From the NCBI GenBank assembly GCA_965371665.1, contig CBDUZI010000016.1:1-38766 (forward strand): DNA of 38,766 nt, given 5' to 3'. This document shows, piece by piece, positions 15,615-23,197 of this stretch. The notes under the pieces are model-generated. The model was not told the DNA's origin, did not search any database, and was given only the letters and a program-made list of their open reading frames with translations. The position numbers and the translations under genes were made by a program. The stretch's first letter is position 1. The number at the start of each line of letters is the position of its first letter. Origin of the DNA: JAUVAV01 sp965371665 (GTDB lineage: Bacteria; Oederibacteriota; JAAXVQ01; JAUVAV01).

Positions 15615-16629
15615 ATCAGTGGCCGTTATCGGCGCCGGCGCCTGGGGCACAACCTTGTCCCTGATTCTATCCCGGAAAGGCTGCGCGGTTCATTTATGGG
15701 AATATTTTCCGGATTATGCCCGGCGGCTGGCCGAGTCCCGTGAGAATCCCAAGTTTCTGCCCGGTGTTCGTATCCCGGAAAATGTCAGCATAAGCTCGGA
15801 TATTGAGAAAACGGCGGCGGATTGCCAGGATATAGTTTTAGCGGTTCCCTCGCAGAAATTACGTGCCGTGGTCAAGCGTTTAGCCGGGGCCGGAGTCAAG
15901 CCTAGGCACGTGATTACGGCTTCCAAGGGAATCGAAAGAGGAAGTTTGGCCCGCATGTCCGAGGTAGTGCGCCAGGAATTCGGACCAAGTCCGGAAGTCT
16001 GCGTGCTTTCAGGTCCCAGCCATGCCGAAGAAGTAAGCCGGGGGATGCCCTGTTCTTTGGTAGCGGCTTCTGAAAATAAGGAGACCGCTCTGGCGGTGCA
16101 GGAGTTATTCAGTACCGAGAGCCTGAGGGTATATACCAGCCCGGATGTAGTTGGCGTGGAACTGGGAGGCGCTTTAAAGAATGTTATCGCCCTGGCGGTC
16201 GGGATGGTGGATGGCTTGGGCTTGGGAGATAATTCCAAGGCGGCTCTGATGACACGGGGCCTGACGGAAATAGGACGGCTGGGTAAATCCCTGGGAGCTA
16301 ATTCCGAGACTTTTGCAGGGCTTTCAGGTATCGGTGATTTAATCGTAACCTGCACGAGTCAGCATTCGCGAAACCGCCGGGTGGGAGAAGAAATCGGGCG
16401 CGGCCGCCGATTGGATGAGATTCTGAAGGAAATGGAAATGGTGGCTGAAGGCGTGGAGACCGCGCGGTCGGCCAAACAGCTGGGGGAGAGGATTAAGGTG
16501 GAGCTGCCGATTATTTTTCAAGTTAACCGCATACTTTTTGAGAACATTCCGCCTTGGGAAGCGGTTCGGGATTTGATGGGGCGGCCCCGCAGAACCGAAA
16601 TGGAAGCCGGTTGGCTTTCGGAGGTATGA
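15607..16629 (+). CDS. gpsA: NAD(P)H-dependent glycerol-3-phosphate dehydrogenase
   Basis: 340 residues. It reduces dihydroxyacetone phosphate to sn-glycerol-3-phosphate for lipid synthesis. The N-terminal Rossmann fold has GAGAWG (9-14). The catalytic Lys is in GGALKNVIALAVG, followed by DGLGLGDNSKAALMTRGL, a family signature. The C-terminus (PLW-like EMEMVAEGVETARS) is normal. It overlaps plsY by 8 nt and ends 1 nt before the HU/IHF gene. The fba product upstream of the hydrogenase supplies the same triose phosphate, but the two loci are separate. Confidence 0.97.
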   Translation: MDRSVAVIGAGAWGTTLSLILSRKGCAVHLWEYFPDYARRLAESRENPKFLPGVRIPENVSISSDIEKTAADCQDIVLAVPSQKLRAVVKRLAGAGVKPRHVITASKGIERGSLARMSEVVRQEFGPSPEVCVLSGPSHAEEVSRGMPCSLVAASENKETALAVQELFSTESLRVYTSPDVVGVELGGALKNVIALAVGMVDGLGLGDNSKAALMTRGLTEIGRLGKSLGANSETFAGLSGIGDLIVTCTSQHSRNRRVGEEIGRGRRLDEILKEMEMVAEGVETARSAKQLGERIKVELPIIFQVNRILFENIPPWEAVRDLMGRPRRTEMEAGWLSEV

Positions 16630-16630
16630 G

Positions 16631-16939
16631 ATGGGAAAAGACAACCAGACTGTGACCAAAGAGAAACTGGCTTCTAAACTTGCTAAAATCGGACTTTCCC
16701 AGAATCATTCCAGACAAGTAGTAGATTATTTTTTTACACAGCTGGCTCAATCTTTGCGGCGATGCGAGGTTGTTCATCTGGTGGGATTTGGTTCTTTCCA
16801 CTATAAGATTCGGGCTGCCCGCACGGGCAGAAATCCCCGGACCGGACAAAGTGTGCAAGTGCCGGTTAAGCGGGTGATTCAATTCCGGCCCGGCGGCCGG
16901 CTTAAGAGCATGGTGCGCAGAGAAGAAAAGGAGACATGA
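16631..16939 (+). CDS. HU/IHF-family DNA-bending protein (IHF-alpha-like)
   Basis: 102 residues. The bacterial DNA-binding fold is complete: the N-terminal helices (VTKEKLASKLAKIGLS), GFGSFHYKIRAARTGRNPRTGQ with the DNA-intercalating Pro in RNPRTG, and VPVKRVIQFRPG. The RxGRNPxTG arm fits both HU and IHF. Placement before a merR gene and a tRNA-Pro gene recalls the ihfA-merR-tRNA-Pro order of many proteobacteria, which favours an IHF-alpha-like role. The ATG lies 1 nt after gpsA, and the stop overlaps merR by 4 nt. Confidence 0.93.
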   Translation: MGKDNQTVTKEKLASKLAKIGLSQNHSRQVVDYFFTQLAQSLRRCEVVHLVGFGSFHYKIRAARTGRNPRTGQSVQVPVKRVIQFRPGGRLKSMVRREEKET

Positions 16940-17346
16940 TGGCGGGTTCCGGGAAAAAAAGCGATTTAAAAAAAGATAATCACCCGGTGGAAATTCCCGG
17001 AAAAATGTTTTACCAGATTCGCCAAGTCAGTGAAATAACCGGGGTTAAAGCCCATGTACTGCGTTATTGGGAGACGGAATTTCCCCAGTTACGGCCGGAA
17101 AAGGCCAGCACCGGCCAGCGGATTTACCGGGATAAAGATCTTCGTTTGATCCGGCGGATAAAAACCCTGCTCTATGACGAAAAATTTACGATTGCCGGAG
17201 CCAAACGCCGTTTGGCCGGAGAATTGAGGTCGGATAAAGCGCAAATGGATTTAAAATTAGGCTTGCGTGAAAATCAGTTATTGAATACAATCCTAAAGGT
17301 TAAACGCGAACTGCAAAGTCTAATGCAAATGCTTAACCGTTCCTGA
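16936..17346 (+). CDS. MerR-family transcriptional regulator
   Basis: 136 residues. The N-terminal winged HTH (about 24-93) has YQIRQVSEITGVKAHVLRYWE with the diagnostic RYWE, and GQRIYRDKDL. A short C-terminal helix (about 108-135) could form the dimer coiled coil. No Cys metal-binding pattern is present, so metal sensing is unlikely. This is the MerR type that commonly follows ihfA. The start overlaps the HU/IHF stop (ATGA); a second ATG at 16939 is equally possible. AAGGAG lies just upstream. Targets are unknown. Confidence 0.9.
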   Translation: MMAGSGKKSDLKKDNHPVEIPGKMFYQIRQVSEITGVKAHVLRYWETEFPQLRPEKASTGQRIYRDKDLRLIRRIKTLLYDEKFTIAGAKRRLAGELRSDKAQMDLKLGLRENQLLNTILKVKRELQSLMQMLNRS

Positions 17347-17369
17347 GTTTCGCTTCGCGAAAAACAGGA
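17341..17369 (+). terminator. Hairpin over the merR stop codon
   Basis: TCCTG-AG-TTTCGC (17341-17353) pairs with GCGAAA-AA-CAGGA (17357-17369), with a 3-nt loop and one internal 2x2 mismatch. No T-run follows, so it may be a weak terminator or a processing site before the tRNA-Pro gene. Confidence 0.4.
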
Positions 17370-17389
17370 ACAACTGAGCAGGAGAATAT

Positions 17390-17465
17390 CGGGGCGTAGC
17401 GCAGTGGCTAGCGCACTCGCTTGGGGTGCGAGTGGTCGGAGGTTCAATTCCTCTCGCCCCGACCA
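17390..17465 (+). tRNA. tRNA-Pro (anticodon GGG)
   Basis: A full cloverleaf of 76 nt including encoded CCA. The acceptor stem is CGGGGCG with CGCCCCG, the anticodon arm is CTCGC-TTGGGGT-GCGAG giving GGG, and the T-arm is GGAGG-TTCAATT-CCTCT. C1-G72 and discriminator A73 fit tRNA-Pro. It reads CCC/CCU codons and lies 43 nt after merR. Confidence 0.93.
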
Positions 17466-17621
17466 GAACTGGGGAACAAAAGAATTCTGTTGCAAACAAA
17501 CAGACTCCTCCGACCACTGGGGGGAGTGGGGGGGAAATCCCCCCAAGATAAGGGGAGTCAGCGAGCGCAAGCGAGCGCCAGAGGGGGGGGATTACCCCCC
17601 TCTGGGGAGCGAAGCGACGTG
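17466..17621. other. G/C-rich spacer between tRNA-Pro and a tRNA 3' fragment
   Basis: No gene is seen. It contains the direct repeat GCGAGCGC-AA-GCGAGCGC (about 17561-17578). It also contains an 11-bp hairpin, CCAGAGGGGGG (17578-17588) with CCCCCCTCTGG (17595-17605). Overlapping open frames here are not credible. Confidence 0.5.
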
Positions 17622-17653
17622 GGCGTGAGGTTCAATTCCTCGCGCCCCGACCA
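17622..17653 (+). pseudogene. tRNA-Pro 3'-end fragment (T-arm, acceptor strand and CCA)
   Basis: GAGG-TTCAATT-CCTC followed by CGCCCCGACCA repeats the 3' third of both flanking tRNA-Pro genes. No D-arm or anticodon arm precedes it, so it cannot be a functional tRNA. It could be a remnant of a third tRNA-Pro gene, or an attachment-site-like duplication left by a lost integrated element. Confidence 0.75.
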
Positions 17654-17678
17654 ACCCTGTACCATGCGGTACAGGGTT
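17653..17678 (+). terminator. Hairpin after the tRNA fragment
   Basis: An 11-bp perfect stem, AACCCTGTACC (17653-17663) with GGTACAGGGTT (17668-17678), with an ATGC loop. AAAATTATTTAG follows, so the T-run is weak. It could end the upstream tRNA transcript. Confidence 0.5.
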
Positions 17679-17704
17679 AAAATTATTTAGTTATGAAGAA
17701 TAAT

Positions 17705-17780
17705 CGGGGCGTAGCGCAGGGGCTAGCGCGCCTGCTTCGGGAGCAGGAAGTCGGAGGTTCAATTCCTCTCGCCCCGACCA
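17705..17780 (+). tRNA. tRNA-Pro (anticodon CGG)
   Basis: 76 nt with encoded CCA. The acceptor stem (CGGGGCG/CGCCCCG) and T-arm equal those of the upstream tRNA-Pro. The anticodon arm CCTGC-TTCGGGA-GCAGG gives CGG, reading CCG. A further partial T-arm copy, CGCGAGGTTCAATT, lies 15 nt beyond (17796-17809). The 17781-17901 stretch otherwise shows nothing recognisable. Confidence 0.93.
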
Positions 17781-17901
17781 AATTTTCGCCGCAGGCGCGA
17801 GGTTCAATTAAGTGTGTGAAAATGTGATTATGGATAATTATAGCCGAATCGTTTTAAAGCAAATGTTTTTAAAAAGCGATCTATTTTATAAGGCTTAGAG
17901 A

Positions 17902-18645
17902 ATGTTATTTCCTAAGCAATGGATTTGCATTTCTCTGACCGGTGTTATCCTCATACTTGGTATGGGCAGCAGTGTCTGGGGAGAAATTGAAAAATCTACC
18001 TGGTATTTAAACCGTTCCGCTTCAATCTTAGGCCCGACCGGATGGATTAATATACCTTCGGCTGAGGTTGCCGAGGCCGGGCATTTTAATGCGGGGCTGC
18101 ACCGGGGCGAGGCTAAACTTAATCTGGGGATCCTGGATATATTGGAAGGCGGAATTTACTTCCGGCCTGATCTGCTGGGGGATCAATTTAGGCCGTATCG
18201 GGATTTATCCAGTTGGGAACACGCGGAAGAGAATATACCGGCTTTTTTGCGGGACGCATTTCGCGGACAAGGGAAGATCAGGATTCTGGATCAAAATTGG
18301 GCGGGAATAAGTTTGGCCGGAGGGATAGAAGGGGATAATGCTTATTTAGTTATTCAGCGATATATATCGGGTTTATCCCGGATGATGTTATTGGCGGGAT
18401 GGGGAACCGGTCGTTTTGAAAAAGGTTTTGGCGGCTTAAGCAAGACGCTTTTCCCAGGCGCGGAATTGATTTTTGAGGTTGATGGCATAGGCATTAATGT
18501 CGGCCTGCGGATGCTGTTGGCGTCTAATTTAATCCTGGATTTAGCCGTGCAGAATATCAACGCCATAGGTGAGGTTAGGAATCTGGGTGAGATTATAGGC
18601 GAGCATTTTCTTTTTGGAGTCACTTACGTGGAGGAGATTTGGTGA
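17902..18645 (+). CDS. YjbH-like secreted/outer-membrane protein
   Basis: 247 residues. The signal peptide ends near residue 27 (SSVWG). The mature N-terminus reads ASILGPTGWINIPSAEVAEAGHFNAGLH, the start of YjbH-like (exopolysaccharide-associated) barrels. A beta-rich body follows, but the chain is much shorter than full YjbH proteins of roughly 700 residues, so this is a single-domain relative. The start codon lacks a clear Shine-Dalgarno. The stop overlaps the acylphosphatase start (GTGA). The role is unknown; an envelope location is inferred. Confidence 0.6.
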   Translation: MLFPKQWICISLTGVILILGMGSSVWGEIEKSTWYLNRSASILGPTGWINIPSAEVAEAGHFNAGLHRGEAKLNLGILDILEGGIYFRPDLLGDQFRPYRDLSSWEHAEENIPAFLRDAFRGQGKIRILDQNWAGISLAGGIEGDNAYLVIQRYISGLSRMMLLAGWGTGRFEKGFGGLSKTLFPGAELIFEVDGIGINVGLRMLLASNLILDLAVQNINAIGEVRNLGEIIGEHFLFGVTYVEEIW

Positions 18646-18926
18646 GCAGGAATCTTCGAGTGAAAGTCGCGGTATATGGACGGGTACAGGGTGTGGGATA
18701 CCGCTTTTTTGCTGAAAGGGCGGCGCAGGAGCGATATTTATCCGGATGGGTTGCTAATGCTTCGGATGGATGCGTAAAAATTGAAGCCCAAGGGCCGGAA
18801 GCAGACCTGCATACCCTGCTGAAAGATTTGGAAAAAGGGCCGGAACTAGCGGTGGTGGAAAAAATGAAGATAGACTGGGTGGATTTGTTGCATAAGGAAG
18901 AGGGATTTCATGTTAAAATTATTTAA
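18642..18926 (+). CDS. acyP: Acylphosphatase
   Basis: 94 residues, the usual length. It hydrolyses acyl phosphates such as 1,3-bisphosphoglycerate or carbamoyl phosphate. The signature GRVQGVGYRFF holds the catalytic Arg R21, and the catalytic Asn is N39 in WVANASDGCVKIEAQGP. I chose the GTG at 18642 over a TTG one codon earlier. GGAGGAG ends 5 nt before the GTG, and GTGA overlaps the preceding stop, a typical coupling arrangement. Confidence 0.93.
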   Translation: MSRNLRVKVAVYGRVQGVGYRFFAERAAQERYLSGWVANASDGCVKIEAQGPEADLHTLLKDLEKGPELAVVEKMKIDWVDLLHKEEGFHVKII

Positions 18927-18947
18927 TTCGTTTTAAGGGATGAGTTG

Positions 18948-20012
18948 ATGCCAGCCGCCCGGCTCTTGAAAACATCCAAAAAAAAAGTTAAGTCAAAGAT
19001 ATCCAGCCTTCCATCGGCAAAGATAAAGCGCGGCCGGGGTCGTCCGGAGAAAAATAAGCGCCGGGTTGGCCGGCCGGCGGATACCGTAGAGAAGGAAATT
19101 GATAATTTTGACCATGATGCTCCAGGCCAGACCCATAAAGAGGTTGGAACATCGGAAGAAAAGGGAAAATATGAACCGGCGATTATTAAGCAATATCTCA
19201 AAGAAGTCAGCAAGATTCCTCTATTAACCGCGGAACAAGAGCGGGACTTGGCATTTCGGGTGGAGAAGAATGATGCCGCGGCCCGTCAAACTCTGATTGT
19301 CAGTAATTTGAGATTGGTGATTTCCATAGCCAAAAAATACCTTTATCACGGACTTCCCATGCTGGACCTCATTGAAGAGGGGAATTTAGGTCTGATGCGG
19401 GCGGTGGAAAAATTTTTACCCCGCAAGGGATTTCGTTTTTCGACTTATGCCGCATGGTGGATACGACAGTATGTCAAGCGTGCGCTGGCTAACCAGAGTC
19501 AGCTTATCCGTATTCCGGTCCATATGGTTGAGAAAGTATCGCGGTTTTCCAGAATGCGGTATGAATTAAGTCAGAAACTGGGACAAGAACCCACCATAGA
19601 TGAGATCGCCAAGGCCATGAAAATTCCGGCGGACCAAGTGCGCGAGATCATGCGAGCGGATCAGCGGACGGCCTACTTAGAAACCATGATGGGCAGCCAT
19701 CAGGGCGATAGCCGGAAATGGACCGACGTATTTGAAGACAAGAGCAATATCTCGCCGGATGCTGCAACCCAGGGTGCCCGGCAACAGAAAAAAATCGAAA
19801 ATTTATTAGACTCGCTTACGGACAAGGAGAAAAATGTTATCATCTTGCGTTTCGGTTTAAATCGGAAAACTGCGTTCACGCTGGAACAAACCGGCCGGCA
19901 TTTCGGATTAACGCGGGAGCGTATACGTCAAATTGAAGTGACGGCTTTAAAAAAACTACGGGCTCATTTACGCCAGGAGCAAACTTCCGTGGAAGATATT
20001 TTTAAAACTTAG
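18948..20012 (+). CDS. Sigma-70 family factor (RpoD/RpoS-type) with AT-hook-like N-terminal tail
   Basis: 354 residues. Region 1.2 starts near 79 (IIKQYLKEVSKIPLLTAEQE). Region 2 (about 105-185) includes LVISIAKKY, LDLIEEGNLGLMRAVEKF and FSTYAAWWIRQ, then region 3. Region 4 ends with the HTH GLTRERIRQIEVTALKKLR. This is a group 1/2 sigma. Its size and lack of a long region 1.1 suggest a group 2 (RpoS-like) or short primary factor. The first 50 residues are strongly basic with KRGRGRP (27-33) and RRVGRP (38-43), resembling AT-hooks. ATG at 18948 follows AAGGGATGAG; a TTG one codon upstream is an alternative. apt follows 12 nt downstream. Confidence 0.93.
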   Translation: MPAARLLKTSKKKVKSKISSLPSAKIKRGRGRPEKNKRRVGRPADTVEKEIDNFDHDAPGQTHKEVGTSEEKGKYEPAIIKQYLKEVSKIPLLTAEQERDLAFRVEKNDAAARQTLIVSNLRLVISIAKKYLYHGLPMLDLIEEGNLGLMRAVEKFLPRKGFRFSTYAAWWIRQYVKRALANQSQLIRIPVHMVEKVSRFSRMRYELSQKLGQEPTIDEIAKAMKIPADQVREIMRADQRTAYLETMMGSHQGDSRKWTDVFEDKSNISPDAATQGARQQKKIENLLDSLTDKEKNVIILRFGLNRKTAFTLEQTGRHFGLTRERIRQIEVTALKKLRAHLRQEQTSVEDIFKT

Positions 20013-20024
20013 CGGGGAGGAATC

Positions 20025-20543
20025 ATGGTTGAACTGCTGGAAAACTTAATTCGGGATATTCCGGATTTTCCAAAACCGGGAATTATATTTAAGGATATTA
20101 CCCCCCTGTTGGCCGAGCCGGAAGCCTTGCGCCTGGCGATCGACCGGATCGCGGAGCATTATAAAGACAAATCCATTGCACAAGTAGTATGCGTAGAGGC
20201 CCGGGGATTTATAATCGGAGCGCCCTTGGCCTACAAGCTGGGCGCAGGGGTGGTTTTAGTGCGTAAGCCCGGTAAGCTTCCTTTTCAAACCCTGCAGACG
20301 ACCTACGCGCTGGAATATGGTACGGATTCACTGGAAATTCACTCCGATGCCATTTTACCCGGAACCCGGGTTCTGATCGCGGATGATGTTTTGGCCACCG
20401 GCGGAACGGTTTCCGGTGCGGTGGATTTAATCCGGAAACTGGAGGGGCGGATTTCAGGAATCGCTTTTCTAATCGAATTGGAGTTTCTGAAGGGCCGACG
20501 GCGACTTGAAGGGCAGGATGTATTTTCATTAATCAAGTATTGA
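20025..20543 (+). CDS. apt: Adenine phosphoribosyltransferase
   Basis: 172 residues, typical length. It converts adenine and PRPP to AMP (purine salvage). The N-terminal IPDFPKPGIIFKDITPLL and the PRPP loop VLIADDVLATGGT (116-128) are diagnostic. GGGGAGG precedes the ATG. It follows the sigma factor by 12 nt. The stop lies 1 nt before a tRNA-Arg gene, so the mRNA and tRNA are probably one primary transcript. Confidence 0.96.
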   Translation: MVELLENLIRDIPDFPKPGIIFKDITPLLAEPEALRLAIDRIAEHYKDKSIAQVVCVEARGFIIGAPLAYKLGAGVVLVRKPGKLPFQTLQTTYALEYGTDSLEIHSDAILPGTRVLIADDVLATGGTVSGAVDLIRKLEGRISGIAFLIELEFLKGRRRLEGQDVFSLIKY

Positions 20544-20544
20544 C

Positions 20545-20621
20545 GCCCCCGTAGCTCAGTTGGATAGAGCAGCGGTTTCCTAAACCGTTGGCCGTGCGTT
20601 CAAGTCGCGCCGGGGGCACCA
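20545..20621 (+). tRNA. tRNA-Arg (anticodon CCU)
   Basis: 77 nt with encoded CCA. The acceptor stem is GCCCCCG with CGGGGGC, the D-arm is TAGCTCAGTTGGATAGAGCA, and the anticodon loop TTCCTAA gives CCU, reading AGG. It starts 1 nt after the apt stop codon and ends 15 nt before the next start codon. Confidence 0.94.
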
Positions 20622-20636
20622 GAAAAGAGGTTTGCC

Positions 20637-21296
20637 ATGATAGATCTGCATATGCACACTTTGCATTCGGACGGTGAATTAATCCCTGCGGAACTGGTTC
20701 GCCGGGCCCGGCTTGCCGGTTACCGGGCTATGGCCTTGACGGATCATGTGGATCAGTCGAACCTGGAAACCCTGCTGCCCGGATTGAGGGCGGCGGCCCA
20801 AGCCTTAACCAGAGGTTTTGGAATTATGGTTCTGGCAGGAATAGAGATCACGCATGTCCCACCCCGGCAAATTTCCGGCTTGATTCAAAAAGCCCGGGAT
20901 GAGGGCGCAGAAGTGGTGGTGGTTCACGGCGAGACACCCGTGGAGCCGGTGGCCGGAGGAACGAATAGAGCCGCCATTGCAGGCGGCGCGGATATTTTAG
21001 CTCATCCGGGTCTGATTACTTTAGCCGAAGCCCGGCAAGCGCGGCGTCAGGGAGTAGCCTTGGAGCTCACTTCAAGACCGGGACATTGCCTCACCAATGG
21101 ACATGTCGCCAAGGTGGCCTTACAGGCCGGTTGCGCCTTAGTGATAAACAGTGATGCGCATGCCGCCCGGGATATTCATTCCCGGGATATGATCAAGAAA
21201 GTAGCCGCCGGGGCGGGTTTGTCCCCGGCGAAAATGAATTTCTGTGAACGAAATGCGCTGGAAATATGCAGGCGGGTACGTGGTTCAGCAAAATAA
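20637..21296 (+). CDS. PHP-domain phosphoesterase
   Basis: 219 residues. The PHP metal-site motifs are complete: HMHTLHSDG (5-13), LTDH (34-37), E70, H97, H123 and NSDAH (171-175). Such proteins are often annotated histidinol-phosphatase-like, but this one is much shorter than HisK-type enzymes and has no his gene nearby, so the substrate is unknown. AAAGAGG precedes the ATG. It lies directly after tRNA-Arg and just before a TPR membrane protein. Confidence 0.88.
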   Translation: MIDLHMHTLHSDGELIPAELVRRARLAGYRAMALTDHVDQSNLETLLPGLRAAAQALTRGFGIMVLAGIEITHVPPRQISGLIQKARDEGAEVVVVHGETPVEPVAGGTNRAAIAGGADILAHPGLITLAEARQARRQGVALELTSRPGHCLTNGHVAKVALQAGCALVINSDAHAARDIHSRDMIKKVAAGAGLSPAKMNFCERNALEICRRVRGSAK

Positions 21297-21307
21297 GGGG
21301 GAAGAGT

Positions 21308-22036
21308 ATGGCCAAGAAAAGATATTCGCATAAGCAAATACGCAAGAGTCTTAAGCAGGATGAATTACGTAATTTTTTAAACCGAACGATTGGATTTTTT
21401 AGAACCAATACCGAAAACTTGATGATTTCAGTCATAATTATCGGAGTAATTGCCATTTTAATTCCGCTGTATTTCCGGCATCAGGCAGGGAATGAGAAAC
21501 GCGCCCAAAATTTATTAAACCGCGCGATTAGTTATTACAATTATCCCCTGGCCAGCGGAGAGGGAGCCTCCGGTGGAGAATACTTTCGGTCCCGGGAAGA
21601 AAAATACAAAAAATCCCAGCAAGCCTTTACCGAAATCGCAACGACCTACCGTAATACCCGGGCCGCCGGCCTGGCCAGCCTGGGGGAAGCCAATTCCTGG
21701 TTTTATCTTAAAGAGTATGAAAAAGCCATGCTGATTTATCAGGAACAACTCCAGAAAAAGGGAGAAAAAGCTATAGGCTTTACCATCCCAGAGCGTCTGG
21801 CCGCTTGTCAGGAAAATCTTGAACAATGGCCGGAAGCCTTAGCCACTTACCAGGCTATTCTTGCCGAACAGCCGGATTATTTCAACCGGAGGGCGGTTAA
21901 TATAAGCATTGCCAGATGTTATTGGAACCTGGACCGTAAAGCCGAGGCCCGGGAACTGCTTGCGAAGGAAGAGTCTGAGGAGCCGGGGAGTTATTGGTCC
22001 GAAATCGCCCGTAGGCAAATGGTGGTGTATAAGTAA
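21308..22036 (+). CDS. TPR-containing single-pass membrane protein
   Basis: 242 residues. A basic N-terminus (MAKKRYSHKQIRKSLK) and one membrane helix (about 38-56) are followed by an extracytoplasmic region with TPR-like helices. The clearest are FYLKEYEKAMLIYQEQL and QWPEALATYQAILAEQPDY. The topology resembles YfgM/PilW-like TPR anchors. The start at 21308 is preferred over an upstream in-frame codon because GGGGAAGAG lies at the right distance and the earlier codons overlap the PHP gene. Partners are unknown; the spmAB pair follows within 12 nt. Confidence 0.75.
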   Translation: MAKKRYSHKQIRKSLKQDELRNFLNRTIGFFRTNTENLMISVIIIGVIAILIPLYFRHQAGNEKRAQNLLNRAISYYNYPLASGEGASGGEYFRSREEKYKKSQQAFTEIATTYRNTRAAGLASLGEANSWFYLKEYEKAMLIYQEQLQKKGEKAIGFTIPERLAACQENLEQWPEALATYQAILAEQPDYFNRRAVNISIARCYWNLDRKAEARELLAKEESEEPGSYWSEIARRQMVVYK

Positions 22037-22048
22037 GGAGACATTGCT

Positions 22049-22663
22049 TTGAACCTGGTCTGGCTGGGATTAATATTTCTGGCAGTGGTCACTGCGGCTT
22101 TCCGGGGAACGATGTCCGAGGTATCGTCCGCGGCTTTTAAGTCCGCCGGCGCTGCGGTAACCTTATCCCTCGGATTGATTGGTGCCATGGCCCTGTTTCT
22201 GGGCCTGATGCGCGTGGCGCAAGACGCCGGCCTGGTCCAAGCCTTGGCGCGCGCTTTGCGTCCCTTGTTTAAATGGCTCTTTCCTGACGTGCCGGCCGAC
22301 CATCCTGCGCTGGGCGCTATTGCTCTCAATATGGGGGCCAATATGCTCGGCCTGGGAGATGCGGCTACGCCTATGGGCCTCAAGGCCATGCAGGATTTAC
22401 AGCAACTAAATGGCGAATCGGAGACCGCCACTAATGCCATGTGCACCTTTCTGGCTTTGAACTCAAGTTCTGTTCAGTTGATGCCGGCTATGGTTATCGG
22501 GCTTCGTGCCGCAGCCGGCTCCCGGAATCCTTCGGAAATTATCATCGCCGCTGTCCTGGCCACAACTTGTTCAACCATTGTGGCCGTGCTCGGCGCCAAG
22601 CTGCTGGCGCGTCTGCCCTATTTCAAAAAGAGCCGGCCCCGAGCCAAGGAATCCGGTTTATGA
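22049..22663 (+). CDS. spmA: Spore maturation protein A homologue (nucleoside-recognition Gate domain)
   Basis: 204 residues, polytopic. The SpmA-typical GTMSEVSSAAFKSAGAAVTLSLGLIGAMALFLGLMR and NMGANMLGLGDAATPMGLKAMQ are present, so the family is clear. SpmA and SpmB affect spore-core dehydration in Bacillus, but homologues occur widely in non-sporulating bacteria, where their role is unknown (a transport role is suspected). The TTG start at 22049 is chosen because AAGGAG lies 8 nt upstream and the translation starts as in relatives. The stop overlaps spmB (ATGA). Confidence 0.9.
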   Translation: MNLVWLGLIFLAVVTAAFRGTMSEVSSAAFKSAGAAVTLSLGLIGAMALFLGLMRVAQDAGLVQALARALRPLFKWLFPDVPADHPALGAIALNMGANMLGLGDAATPMGLKAMQDLQQLNGESETATNAMCTFLALNSSSVQLMPAMVIGLRAAAGSRNPSEIIIAAVLATTCSTIVAVLGAKLLARLPYFKKSRPRAKESGL

Positions 22664-23196
22664 TTAAAGATATGCTGAGTGCGGCTTCCAACTGGGTGGT
22701 GCCCCTTTTGCTGCTGGGTATACCGCTTTATGCTTTTGCCGTGCGGCGCGTTAAAGTTTATGAAAGTTTCATTGAGGGCGCTAAAGAAGGTTTCTGGATC
22801 GGGGTTAAAATAATCCCGTATTTAGTCGGTATCCTGGTGGCGATTGGAATGTTCCGGGCCAGCGGGGCCATGGATTTGTTGGTCGCCGGTCTCCGGCCGC
22901 TTACCGGCTTGTTCGGTTTCCCGGCCGAGGCTCTGCCCGTGGCCCTCTTGCGTCCGCTCTCCGGTTCCGGCACTCTGGGACTGATCTCGGATGTATTTCA
23001 AACCTCGGGTCCGGATTCATTTGTCGGGCGTTTAGTCAGCGTTATCGAGGGGAGTACGGAAACCACTTTTTATGTGCTCGCAGTGTATTTCGGTTCAGTG
23101 GCCGTAAGGAAAAGCCGGCACGCTTTGCCGGCGTCGCTGCTGGGAGACCTGGCCGGAGTAGTGGCGGCTTTTATCGTTTGCCGTCTGCTTTTTTAA
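22660..23196 (+). CDS. spmB: Spore maturation protein B homologue
   Basis: 178 residues, the normal SpmB length when started at the ATG overlapping the spmA stop (ATGA). Upstream in-frame codons run inside spmA and are rejected. Hydrophobic segments alternate with the conserved IEGAKEGFWIGVKIIPYLVGILVAIGMFRASGAMD and PLSGSGTLGL. GSTETTFYVLAVYFGSV is the Gate-domain signature. It presumably forms a membrane complex with SpmA. An LD-carboxypeptidase gene begins 1 nt after the stop, so a cell-wall connection is plausible. Confidence 0.9.
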   Translation: MIKDMLSAASNWVVPLLLLGIPLYAFAVRRVKVYESFIEGAKEGFWIGVKIIPYLVGILVAIGMFRASGAMDLLVAGLRPLTGLFGFPAEALPVALLRPLSGSGTLGLISDVFQTSGPDSFVGRLVSVIEGSTETTFYVLAVYFGSVAVRKSRHALPASLLGDLAGVVAAFIVCRLLF

Positions 23197-23197
23197 T

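Noticed and set aside
15714..16355. Antisense frame opposite gpsA (213 codons)
   Set aside because: Same reason: ilv-type shadow pattern, low-complexity Ser/Ala/Pro/Thr composition and no family match, while gpsA is certain.
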